From the NCBI RefSeq assembly GCF_008831285.2, contig NW_022204879.1, positions 1 through 30,266 of the forward strand: 30,266 nt of DNA, written 5' to 3'. The stretch's first letter is position 1; the number at the start of each line of letters is the position of its first letter. The notes below the pieces were generated by a model, which worked only from the letters and a program-made list of their open reading frames with translations, was not told the origin of the DNA and did not search any database. The stretch comes from Nymphaea colorata (Eukaryota > Streptophyta > Magnoliopsida > Nymphaeales > Nymphaeaceae). Below, in pieces: positions 13,752 to 23,610 of this stretch. The position numbers were made by a program, and so were the translations under genes.

Positions 13752-14474
13752 TCAAACGATCATTCGCTAATCATTTTTTACTTTTGCAATAATAATTCTT
13801 CCGTATTGGAAATTGCGATACCATTGATCATCAATCACATATAAAACTCCTCCAAAATTAGGATAAATAGCAGAACTTCCAGCAAAGCATATCACCATCC
13901 ATTGTCCCTCCAATTCCTCATTAAGTTTCTCCGATATAAATGATGCCTTCTATTGAGGCTCCGAATATCTATATGCAAACTGAATCAAATTATTCAGTTT
14001 AGTCTGCAGGGCAAGATCTATCCCCTCTCCTTTGTTTTGAGTTGAGTTGAAAAGCAAATCTGTAGGCTTGAGCATAGATGTGGGCTACTTGAAGAGAATG
14101 TAAGTCCACTTCACGTAAGGATTGGCCTCTGATGAAATGTACCACCATGAATTATCTTAATTTGGAAAGATTCCGCCGACAAGGGTGACAAGAGAAGCAT
14201 TCGTGCAATCGTAGATAAAAACATTCCAGTTGCCAGAGATTTTCTTTTTGAGCTTTTCGCTTATTTCTCGAGCATTTTAGAGTGGAACGTAACCATTGAA
14301 AACAAAGGCTAATTCGATGACTGATTTTATCATTGATTAGGCTGCGTCGTTAATGCTTTAGCCTTTGCCGTCGGCAAGAGTCAAGATCTGATTGGCTTGT
14401 GAGGAGAAGTGAATTTAAGCTGTAAATGCTATTGTCAGTAGAAGAAATAGGGTAAGGATCTTCATTAATTGCAT
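13752..14474 (-). CDS. Signal-peptide protein with two dynein-LC8-like domains
   Basis: A frame of 241 codons (240 aa). The N terminus MQLMKILTLFLLLTIAFTAE is a textbook cleavable signal peptide. Two domains follow, each shaped like dynein light chain LC8/DYNLL: a helix, an AREISEKLKKKISGNWNVFI-type helix-strand (compare the conserved IKKEFDKKYxPTWH segment of LC8), then strands ending in WTYILFKEP or YGRIIIAKV where LC8 has its last VAILLF strand. Domain 1 is ~25-115, domain 2 ~135-235. LC8 is normally a cytosolic hub and dynein subunit, so an exported tandem copy is unusual. The fold assignment is by eye and moderate. Its frame is open upstream to the TGA of the B-box gene. Confidence 0.65.
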
Positions 14475-14717
14475 TGTCAAGTATTATATCTTGTTGAAAG
14501 TTTAAAATAAGTCATATATTTCATTTACTCTTTATTATTTCATCATAATAGAGGATTCATAGTGATACTTTTATGATAGAATGTGGTGAGGAAGATCATT
14601 TATCATTCTGTTATCTTCGATAACAGCCGATCCAATTCTCGTTTGGTCATTCTCCGGACCTATAATCTTGTCAATTCCGATAGACTCACACAGAAGACCT
14701 GCCGCACTACTTACGTT

Positions 14718-15490
14718 TCATTGGTCGTCGATTAGTTTCGCTTGCCAATACCTATCTTTGACAAAGTTTACCAAATCTTGAACTTGAATTCCTCGATGCT
14801 TTTTTCGAGGTTTTTCGTCTTTGTGATTATCTAATCGAAACCCTTCCTTATCTTCTCCTTATTTCGCTCGTACTTTTACTTCAATTCTTCAAATTTCTTC
14901 TAAAATTCATCCTCGAATTTCTCCAAAGTTCTCTTCATTTCCCTCTCCAAAACGTAGGAATTCTCTTGACTATTCCTCAAACTCTCCTCCAAAAACTTCA
15001 GATCAGTATCGATGATATCTTTCAGCAGTTGATTATCCTCAGAGACGTGGACTGATGAATCCTTCAGGGGCAAGACCTTATGCGTCCTATGCTTAGTGAC
15101 TCCATATGTGCAATTAACACACAAGATCCTTCGTTAGGTGAGACAATAAAGGGTGAGAACGTTATTATGCTGCATGCATCGGAGTTGCATATTGTTGCTA
15201 TGCATCAAATTGAATAAATCGATACAAGTTTCCATCTTTTGCTTCTTGTGGTTGAGATCATCAGTAACAGTCTCCACGTAGTAGCCAAAATCATGCTGTT
15301 TTGTATGGTCAACTGATAATTTTTTCTTCTGGGGGGATTCATTCAACCTGTCTACTGATTTTTGTTGTGATTTATTTAATTATTTACTCTATTTTCCAGC
15401 TGCCAGGTTTTTAGAGGAAAGATTTTTATTGGGGGTGGGGGGCTGCTCAACAGGGTTATTTTTATTTTTGCTTTTGTTCGTGTTCTTCAT
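14718..15490 (-). CDS. B-box zinc-finger coiled-coil protein
   Basis: Read with one 20-nt intron (14752-14771) this gives 250 aa. The Ser/Asn/Lys-rich N terminus (~90 residues) is followed by a B-box at ~97-135: CMQHNNVLTLYC, then CVNC and HRTH, i.e. C-x2-H-x7-C-x5-C-x2-C-x6-H-x2-H. Then comes a long charged coiled coil (~140-235). There is no RING, so it is a TRIM-like protein without the E3 module. The start (15488-15490) lies 37 bp from the start of the divergent neighbour. After the TGA at 14718-14720 the same frame continues for 81 codons to the next ATG with coding-like sequence (SSAAGLLCESIGIDKIIGPE), so the true end is uncertain. Confidence 0.8.
14752..14771 (-). other. 20-nt intron in B-box gene
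   Basis: GTAAACTTTGTCAAAGATAG on the minus strand. It switches the coiled-coil frame into the frame encoding WYWQAKLIDDQ. Confidence 0.7.
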
Positions 15491-15527
15491 ATATAATATA
15501 GTTAGTTAATCAGAACAGGCATATATA
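15491..15527. promoter_or_regulatory. 37-bp divergent promoter region
   Basis: Only 37 bp, A/T-rich with TATATA at both ends, separate the ATGs of two divergent genes. Promoter elements must therefore be very short, shared, or lie within coding sequence. Confidence 0.5.
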
Positions 15528-16321
15528 ATGTCATTGATTTTATTAAGCCAATCCGTACGCTAGAATGATCCTCTTTTGCAAATCCTCGAGAACCTACGCA
15601 GGCTTATGGTCCTATAATTTCAAGCAACAGAATCAAAGGGCTAGTGTTACAGAATCTATCGAACGCAGCTTCAAATATTCAGAGAGAAGATTTAACTTCT
15701 TTGGCGGTTTTAAAACGTCACGTTGAATAATAATCTTAAGGTATATATTCGGCCCATTTTTTCTGATGGAATTTCAGGGAATTTCAAAGTGGAAACACAG
15801 AGGGGCTTTGTAGATCTACTAAGATAATTAACAACTTGAATAGAGATAAAAAATCCCTCAATTGCATTGTCTCGGAGTACAATTACATCTAATTTTGCAC
15901 AATTTTTTCAAGAAATCATATAAGTGATATCATGATGCTCAGAAAATTGATTAAAGCTACCATTGTACAGTTACCCGAGACTATCCTAAGATTGACCACC
16001 CTGCTCAAACCTTTCATGGAATTGAGGAATAAACCGATCAATGAGGAAGGAGTGGAAAGAACTGCCAAATTGTTTCTTTAGAGAAGCCTGAAAATGCTTC
16101 TTGTGACGAAGTTCAACCAAATGAAAAGAGAAGATTAGGAGAAAAATTAAAAAGGAGAGAATGACCGTTTTCTCAGTGAGCAAGAGATAGAAAGAAAAAT
16201 ATAAATGGAAAGGATTGATGCGCATAAGAAAATGAAAGATTGTTTGAAGTTGCTTGGATTTTAGATTCGTTCCTAAAGGATTAGATAGGGTCTTTTCGGT
16301 CGGTTTATTTCTAATGGATGA
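15528..16321 (+). CDS. Unknown helical protein, ~264 aa
   Basis: I do not recognise this protein. The ATG at 15528 opens a frame (MSLILLSQSVRENDPLLQIL) that is coherent to ~15820. There one missing base (CTACTAAG read as CTACTAAAG) moves it into the frame that continues to TGA 16319-16321. The protein is mostly helical, with a hydrophobic middle (LRKLIKATIVQLPETILRLT) and a charged Lys/Glu C-terminal half. No domain signature, signal peptide or TM segment is evident. Its stop overlaps the start of the next kinase gene in an ATGA, so the two may share a transcript. Confidence 0.7.
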
Positions 16322-17345
16322 ATAAAAATAAGCAAGCCCCAAAGAAAAAATAAAAAACGATTAAAAACGTTCATGGAGTAAAAATAATCAGCGAAAATCA
16401 AATATCAGTCGAAAGAGATCGTGAAGGAACCCATTGCAGGATAATACTGGCCAAATTCAAATTAATCATGATGATATCAGTCAACAACGAAGTGAATAAA
16501 GCCTTTGAAGATATGAAGAGTAAAGATGGAAAACCATTGATCAACTAAAAGATAATAAAAGTATAAAAATAATTGTAACTTGTCAAGAAGTTACTCAAGG
16601 ATCCCGAGAAGATATAATCCAAAAATGCATTTTAAAACTAACTTTAATTCATCTTGTATATCAAGTAGAGGGGATTTCAATATATTTCCACCTATTACTG
16701 GTAATACGAGAAAAAAAGAATAGAAATGGAAACCATTCTCATGGATTATTACCCCCACAACCTGCGAGAAATGATCAAAACCCAAGGAAATTTACTATCC
16801 TTTAGAGAAAAAATCGTCCTCATGCATCAAATCACATCATCTGTCAACTGGCTAGTCAGCAACTATGTATGCCACCGTGATATAAAACCCTAAAACATCA
16901 TGATAGATTAGCACAGAATACCGAAATTGATAGACTTCGGCTCTTGCTGTCCGGTCCATGGAGTAGGAAGCAATTATTTCGAGTCAAAGAGATAAGACGT
17001 AAATTTACATATATTTAGTTCTTGGAACTCCAGATTATCATGGTGCGTTTAATGAAAATATGAAACCCATCTATAAGCAAAACTAATACGAACACACCTC
17101 TTATTCGATGCCTACAGTCTAGGTAAGGTCATGCGAGACATCTTCTAAGATGGCTTCCAAATTTACTTCCGAATATGTAGGGATTAATGAAATACATGAT
17201 CGAAAGATGTGAGTAGGAAAACCCAGCAGACAGATTGACATACCAATAGATGTATTTCTTTTCGATAGCTTCGTCCAATACTTGGATTGGCTGCAACAGA
17301 GGCCAATATGAGAATTAATATGATTCCCAACTTTTCTCTTTGTGA
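16318..17345 (+). CDS. Divergent protein kinase, ~336 aa
   Basis: Clear kinase core: HRDIKPENIMID (the Glu is TAA) for the catalytic loop, LIDFGSC for DFG, LGTPDYHG for the activation-segment end, LFDAYSLGKVMRDIF for subdomain IX, and MIERCEENPADRLTYEEM for subdomain XI. The N-terminal lobe is poor: no glycine loop, though AKFKLIM may hold the ATP lysine. APE is not recognisable. Intron 16999-17018 is needed. Three single-base gaps (~16978, ~17081, ~17169), each beside a short homopolymer, must be allowed to join these motifs. The corrected length is divisible by three (337 codons). Its ATG overlaps the upstream stop by four bases (16318-16321). Activity is uncertain. Confidence 0.78.
16999..17018 (+). 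other. 20-nt intron in divergent kinase gene
   Basis: GTAAATTTACATATATTTAG lies just before the codons for LLGTPDYHG in the activation segment. The size and ends match the other introns. Confidence 0.75.
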
Positions 17346-17386
17346 TTTTAAGAACATTATTTATATATAGTAAGTATTATATATCA

Positions 17387-19176
17387 ATGGAGGCCAAGGA
17401 TGTCGATACCAATGAATCTCTTAATACCGAAAATACCATACAGCAAAATTTGATATCGTATGGTCGATAAATGGATTAATCATCTATCATGGCTCTAGCT
17501 TTGGGGGGATTCGATAACGAGGATTAAAATTTTGCCGAAAACATCATGAGTTATCGATAGCAATTGCAATAGACCTTGGACAAAATAGAAAAGAGAAGAA
17601 TAATATATAGAATCGCATAACGCAGCGTAGAAGTTTAGATAATGTTCCCATTTGATCATTTTGAAAAAGACAAGTAAAACAGTCGGAATTCACTCGAAAA
17701 TTCCATTAATTATCATCGAAATTTTATCGAAGCTATGTAGGTAAAGTAGACAGCCTTATCTCCAAGATAAAAGCCTGGAGAAATAAAAGAGAACTTATAT
17801 AGAAAATAAAAGCCCGCAAGGTCAGAATCAATGGTCTAATCCTCAAAAAATATAACATGAAAAATTACATCGAACAAATGTAATTGGTCAGGGAAATGAT
17901 CACCGAGTAGGGAATAGATTGGCTAGTGGGGATTTCGACACAGATTCTTGGAAGAGTTGATGAGCAAGGAGCTAATTCCTTACAATTTTTACCACAACTA
18001 TTGTTACAACATCATCTTCCATGTCATCTCGACAAGGATAAAGGAAAATTCTCTGATCGTCTTCAAACAGAATGAAAATTTGCCCGAACTTTTCAATCAT
18101 ATGAAGAATTTTTTCTCAAGAGATATATACGAGAATTGCCAACAGTTTATTAGGATGATGAAACATATCAGGATCATCAATCAACAAAATTTATGCATTG
18201 AAGATGGCTTTGCATACCTTTTCAAGCCTTCTTTGTTAGAATTCTTGAAGAAATCGATGAGATATAATGCACTACCTTCATGAAGGCAAGATCATTGATG
18301 CAACATAATGAATTTACTATTGATACCTGGAAAGAGTATGAAGAGTATTACTTGAAAAGTATGTGCTTTGGAATTATGAACAATTGAACCTCCTCAGGAA
18401 AAATAATTGATTCATTTGGTCTCGCTGAAGGAATCTATCACTTACTTTAAGAGCAATTATATGTGGATCAATACTATCGGATTAAAGAGTAACAAAATCA
18501 TGGAAATAATGATTTTCCATATGAGTTACTCAAGGCTTCACTTCTGAAATTTTAAACCGATAATGAGCCAAATATACTACGCATCCATTCCTAACTAGAG
18601 CTTAAATATTACGAAAAACACAAGAGAGAATATCAAGATTATTGGTTTTATTGCATATTCGGCAAATATCGCAATATCTACCTTTTAATCGGTGCCTAGT
18701 TGAAATTTTCTAAACTAGAGTAAAATAAGCAGCAAATGCAACATAGTGGATGAGAGTGAACTAAATATCGATCAATATTACAAGTATTACCAACAAATGG
18801 AAGAATATTGTCAGAATAAATGTAAGAAAAGAAAATAGGAAAAGAATTCCAATCACTATGGTCGGAAAGTTGGCTAAGGGTTTGCATCATCACTGAAGGC
18901 ATCGAAAAGATAAAGATTGACGATCAAATCCAAGAATAAACAGAAAAATTGTGGCACGTAAGACAGTTATAACAAAAGCTTTAGCAATGTCTTGCCAATA
19001 AAAAGTCATATAAAAAAGAGGAAAGAGCAGATATCATATACGGTCTATTGATGAACCTAAATTTGAATAGTTGTCGATACTTCCTCCTAAGATAAGGCAT
19101 CAAATCCATCGATAAGTCAATATAAAAAGAAATAAACATGATCAGAGAGGTGGCCTACCAGCAATTGTATGGATGA
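17387..19176 (+). CDS. Unknown protein, ~585 aa, frame-broken
   Basis: I do not recognise it. Coherent pieces in different frames line up in order: an acidic N terminus (MEAKDVDTNESLNTEN), a Lys/Arg/Ile-rich helix (KIKARKVRINGLILKKYNMK), then a long helical region (for example FLEELMSKELIPYNFYHNYC and YVDQYYRIKE), ending near EINMIREVAYQQLYG at TGA 19174-19176. Two 20-nt introns (17907-17926, 18699-18718) and about eight missing bases (~17747, 17907, 18280, 18357, 18400 two, 18719, 18840) give an exact 586 codons. The stop is followed by another coding-like stretch that I list separately, but the two could be one gene. Either the consensus is poor here or the gene is decaying. Confidence 0.6.
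17907..17926 (+). other. 20-nt intron 1 in unknown gene
   Basis: GTAGGGAATAGATTGGCTAG. It works only if one base is missing at the donor junction, so support is moderate. Confidence 0.5.
18699..18718 (+). other. 20-nt intron 2 in unknown gene
   Basis: GTTGAAATTTTCTAAACTAG. It needs one additional missing base just after the acceptor to reach the downstream frame. Confidence 0.45.
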
Positions 19177-19189
19177 ATCCACGTTCCCT

Positions 19190-19838
19190 ATGAAGACTTA
19201 GCTTGATATCAATATCTATATTAAAACTTTTCAAGAGAATAAAACCTCTAAATATTTAACATAATATGAAAGAGTCCCAATTTTATAAAAAACCAATCTT
19301 ACAATCTATTATAATTATAAAACATGCACCAGTTATTGCACGTTTGCCACCAGCCATTCGGCCCTTGCTCATGCCAATATGGTTCCAAATCATGTCCCTT
19401 TTGCCAAAACGGAGGATAAGCGCTATATTCAGATTCAACCAGAAGACGTTGATGTAAGAAATTAAACACAAGTTAAAAGCAAAATAATCTTATACAGTAG
19501 ACAAAAGACACCTTTCTTGTCGTGTGGGCCTTGATCAATATTTGGCCAAATGAATTGGAAGAGTTTTTTGAGAAGGAAATTGATATCAAGAGCACAGGCA
19601 TCATCATCCAGCTTTTGAAATAAGATCGAAAGCAATTAGCGCATAAAATGTGGTATTGCTATAGCAGAAAATATATTCAATTGAGCAGCTCCACTAATTG
19701 CAAAATGTTCCTATTTTTATGGAAAAATTAGTCAAAGATTATGGATTCAAGTTGGGAGATATTGCAGACCTGAAGATATTCTAAAGGATAAATGATCTAT
19801 TCCAATATTATGTTCAAAAATAACCCATTTTTGTTTGA
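19190..19838 (+). CDS. Unknown protein, ~216 aa, frame-broken
   Basis: The ATG at 19190 opens a frame encoding strand-rich sequence (LDINIYIKTFQENKTSKYLT) through PNHVPFAKTEDKRYIQIQPE. After ~19510 the coherent frame shifts to FLVVWALINIWPNELEEFF and after ~19710 to MEKLVKDYGFKLGDIADLK, ending at TGA 19836-19838. Two missing bases make 217 codons. The beta-rich N-terminal and helical C-terminal halves are not matched to any family I can name. It follows the previous stop by 13 bp on the same strand and could be its continuation. Confidence 0.5.
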
Positions 19839-19956
19839 AATTTATTCTTGATGATATCCTTTGGAGAAAAAAGTATTTTCCTTACATATTCATTTCGATA
19901 TAAAAAGAAATAAATCTGATCAGGGCCGCATCCTATCAGTAACTTTTGATATGATA

Positions 19957-20595
19957 TCATTCGGCAGCTTACCAGGGACACAACTTGATATCAATATCCT
20001 ATTGGAAGTCCGGCATTGTAGACATACGCTTGTATTTATCGAAAGGCTACGTCATCCTCGTATAGCCATTTCTCATCTTTTTTATCCGTTTGATGAATTG
20101 CGTCTTTTCGTCACAACTGGTCTCACACATCTGGAAGCTAAGACCACGACAACTAAGGTCAGTTTTTATTACGTTTTTACCCACCCTTATCTTCACAGCA
20201 CCCACATTTCGCAAATGGTAAGGATCGTTTTCGTTTTGCTGTCGATGGTACTCCTACAAAGCAATCATCCGCATTCGATGGTTTTTTTGGGAATCGTTTA
20301 TCTTCTTTCCTCTTTCGTTTAGAATCTTACGATTTTCGATCAATTTCTGCAGACTCATTTTTTGGTTCTTATAGAGCGGTGGGTATGAGAATTATGCCAA
20401 AGGGTCTAGTCTCTCATGCGATGCATGTTTATTTTCGTTATTCTTTTCAGGAGTGGAGCAGAATTGCTTACAAGATTTCCGAAGAGTAAGAGATAAGGCG
20501 TTTTTAAATTTCGCACGCTACTGGTAGAAGGAATGTATTGTCTACATTTTTTATAGCTTTTTTAAGGTTGCCGCTCGTCGCTTGAAGGTGAACAT
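19957..20595 (-). CDS. Unknown basic protein, 212 aa
   Basis: An intronless frame of 213 codons with no breaks. The N terminus MFTFKRRAATLKKLEKMETI and most of the protein are Lys/Arg-rich and helical (SLQKLIENRKILNERGKKIN, RMRMIALEEYHRQQNENDPY). Near the end lies a Cys-containing stretch (SCRGLSFQMCETSC) that might bind metal but matches no finger I know. There is no TM segment or signal. It lies 189 bp downstream of the exonuclease gene on the same strand. A nuclear or cytoskeletal location is possible; I assign no function. The plus-strand open frame at 19861-20322 is its shadow. Confidence 0.75.
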
Positions 20596-20784
20596 TAAAC
20601 CCTTCGATTTAGAATAATAAAATTTGATAAATAATTTAGAATACCTTCACCAAAGAAGATTAGCCAACCGTAATATAACGCATCAAATAACATATTTTCG
20701 ATCATCTTATTCCTTGAAGACACAGAAGAAAAAAGTATATTAAACTTTAAGATGAAATTATTTTTAAATCCTATAAACAATCAT

Positions 20785-22427
20785 TCACATTTCTTCGATA
20801 AAGTACGAAAGCATGTTCGCGCCAACCTCATTTTCAAGTTTATGATAGATATGAATAACAGCTAAGGCGTCAAGAGCAGCATAGTGGATCTGATTCCGAC
20901 GCAAAGGCCTTCTAGACCAATTAGTCAACGTTTGCTTCTTGCATATCTACCTGCCCAACACTTTTAAACTGATAAATGCCAAATTGGAATGCTTCTCGTT
21001 CGGATAAATTGCCTTGAATAACTTGCATGTGTCCACCACGTTACCGAATTTGAAAAGCCGCCTCTACTCTTTAGACAAAAGACCAACCCCCAAGAGGACA
21101 GCATCAAGATCGTTTTCCAAGGCATGGCCAAGGAGCAAATTATCACTGGAAAGATATCTAAGCATGGATCCTTTCACCTTGGGGTGGCAGCTGCTACAGT
21201 CGATGATATAGGCTGAGTTGTTGAACGCTACTTGGATGATGGAAGGAGGTTCATCTTTTTGCTTATCCAGTTTTGTTTTTCCAACTATGGATTCAGTGTC
21301 GATCGCAATTTCCTTAGCAATTTCAAGCTCATGGGCAAACCTATCAATCACTTCCTCTTTAGAGGTATTCGAAAGGAAATATATTTGCTCCTAGTTCACT
21401 CCCAGTTAATGCAAGGATAGATGCTCTCCTTGTCTGATGGACCAAAATAATCGTTAAAATATGGGTTTTCTATAATCGATGCCTTGATGTTCTCGGCAGA
21501 TTACGATCGCCATTCATTTAGCACTCCTAACACTTCTTTACCGAGTCCCTTTGATTATGATTATAGTATTTATCTGTTCCTCCACCATACTGATTTCGCC
21601 TATTCATTCTTTTTCTTGTGCAAAAGATCTTGAATGAGATTCCAAAGCGCTTCAGCTTGTCCTTAGAATATTTCCTCAGCAGCATCCCAGCCAACGCTGT
21701 TCAAAAAATACCGAATCATATTTTTATTCAATTTCTTATTAATAAGTGGAAAATTTTTACTGTCCAATTTGTGAGTCTTGATATAATTCGCAGCCTTAGA
21801 GGCTTCCTTATTATTCACCATATGCGCGAACAAGATCTAAAGTCTTTTCATATTTACTTATAAATTTCTCTGCGGGTATTTAAGGAGCTGGATAAGCTTG
21901 ATCGCGGAATCGTAATCCTTTCCCTCGATAAGTTCGTTCAATCTTTCTTCAATCCTTGCTTGATTTATTAATACTCAGAAGATGGGATTAAAAAATTAGA
22001 TTTTTTGTCTGTTGCCGCCCCCTCGAGCTCGATATTAAACGCGTTTAGGTATTACTCCAATATATCGATACTGATTGCCCTCCAGTTGCGAGCCAAATCC
22101 TCGAGTTTGGTATTTTCCTCGATTATCTTGAAGTTTTCTTGGATGATGCTGAGAAAAGCACGATGGAAGGTTCTCGGCAATTTGAATGCACCGATTCTGC
22201 TGAAGAAGTGAACCAATGTCTGAGCACTTATCCTCAACATTTTAAATTGATTTCCAGTAAGGTATTCCTCGAGCATGTGCCGCACGTACTTGTAAGAAGG
22301 ATCAAGATTTTGATGCCATTCAGCATACTGGGCCACGACCTATTGGCTAAGGTTCGCTGTGACTAGCTTTAGGGCTAATGGTACATATAGAGTCGAGGAC
22401 TTGCAGACTAAGATCGTATTGCTCCAT
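20785..22427 (-). CDS. MUT-7/EXD3-like DEDDy 3'-5' exonuclease
   Basis: The C-terminal ~220 residues are an RNase D-type exonuclease: EIAIDTES (ExoI Asp/Glu), GHALENDLDAV (ExoII Asp), LKVLGREICKKQTLTNWSRR, and QIHYAALDALAVIHIY (ExoIII Tyr and Asp), so all DEDDy residues are present. The N-terminal ~320 residues are HEAT-like helices (ARNWRAISIDILEEYLNAF, MIRYFLNSVGWDAAEEIFEG) ending in YFNDYFGPSDKESIY, an arrangement seen in EXD3/MUT-7, which acts in small-RNA pathways in worms. Joining the pieces needs four missing bases (~22376 two, ~21970, ~21400), giving 548 aa. A shorter 242-aa exonuclease starting at 21513 is the alternative if the breaks are real. The gene diverges from its right neighbour over 68 bp. 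Confidence 0.8.
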
Positions 22428-22495
22428 GATCAATCGATTATCAAATAAAAAATATGTATGGGCTTTGATATATAATATCAAAGAAAAACAAAACA

Positions 22496-23460
22496 ATGGC
22501 GAAAAATTAAATCAATACAGAACTTTATAATTTGACCAGATCACTCGTCGCTTTTATCACAGTCCTTTACAAGCTTTACAGACCATACATTACCGTCACT
22601 TTCCTTGGAATAGTCGCATATATCGGTTTCCGCATGGGAAGGGCATCGATCATCGATCCCATATAACAATCTATCGCAAAGCTATCGCAAATCTTATAAC
22701 GAAGGGCAGATTTCACGATCTTCCTTCCTTAGAAAATATAAAAAATGGCAAAGATCAGAAAGATAATCTTGCTCACGCTAATATTGTCAGCCGCTCTGTG
22801 GCTGTTCGTCTATTCATTCAAGATCAAAACTTTCAAGAAAGTGAAGCTGAAACATATACTTATCTATGCGATAACGATGGTTGTAGCCTTGGCTGTGACT
22901 TGGATCTATTAACTTGTACTTCATCTGCAAGTCAAAAAAGGAAGGTCGGAAGATTTGACAATCAATGAGAAATTGTATGCCCTACAAAAGGAATTAGGGC
23001 CGAGGACTGAAGGTATCCTCAAGATCTTTTTATGCAAGGAACAGATTCTCAAACGGCCATCATCTCCTCGAGGAGTTTGCGCAAAATAAAATTGCAAAAA
23101 ATATCGTTAGTTACTTCGATAAAAAGCAAACGGAATAGAATATTTGGTAAACAGTGCATTGAACTTTTCCTGGTGTCTCATCTGCAAAAAAAGAATGCCC
23201 TTTAACGAGTTTCTCTAATTCCAAACCCAACCGTACACGGAGGAAAATCTTCCAGAATAATAATAGATAAATAAAAAAAATGCCTACCTTTGGATGAATT
23301 GCTGAGGATGACAAAATGGACAAGAGACCTATCCCCATGCAACTGCTCCCAAATCTATTGGAGGTAGTCAGTAAAATACATCAAATAATACAAGAAGAGA
23401 TAGAAATAAATCGACAAGGGATTGCTCCTCTACGAATCTAGACAAATGCTGAGACATTGA
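22496..23460 (+). CDS. Three-TM protein with C-terminal Cys-rich (RING-like) motif
   Basis: The N terminus has three hydrophobic helices (YRPYITVTFLGIVAYIGF, IILLTLILSAALWLFVYSF, ILIYAITMVVALAVTWIY). A basic and coiled stretch follows, then cysteine pairs: CAKENC, CLICKKRMPF, and CLPLDELLRM followed by CNC. The pairs could form a divergent RING or U-box-like zinc site on the cytosolic side, suggesting a membrane-bound ubiquitin ligase, but no His ligand is placed and I am unsure. One missing A in the A8 run at 23273-23280 is needed (322 codons in total). After the TGA at 23458-23460 the same frame stays open and coding-like (NFYFFIWAGFPLSIFKNVG) to the next ATG. Confidence 0.7.
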
Positions 23461-23610
23461 TATTTGCATAACTTCTACTTTTTTATTTGGGCCGGCTTTC
23501 CCCTCTCCATATTCAAAAATGTCGGGAGTTATATTTCCCTATGGTCTAATGTAAAGGATCAATATTTATTGCTCGATGATAGTATATATAAAAAATAATA
23601 TTAATTTTAA

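Noticed and set aside
14718-14760. Second intron removing the TGA in the B-box gene
   Set aside because: No GT lies within 22 nt upstream of the TGA, so no intron of the observed size can remove it.
20073-20290. Lys/Arg-rich minus frame with CGCC and a perfect 20-nt GT-AG element
   Set aside because: Another minus frame (19957-20595) is open over the whole region with a consistent start, so this is a chance shadow. It shows that 20-nt GT-AG elements also occur by chance and need frame or homology support.
19861-20322. 153-aa plus-strand ORF
   Set aside because: Antisense to the basic protein gene; no domain and no spacing for its own promoter.
20595-20780. Minus-strand hydrophobic ORF between the basic protein and exonuclease genes
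   Set aside because: It does not stay coherent downstream, overlaps the promoter gap, and I found no support for a 61-aa gene.
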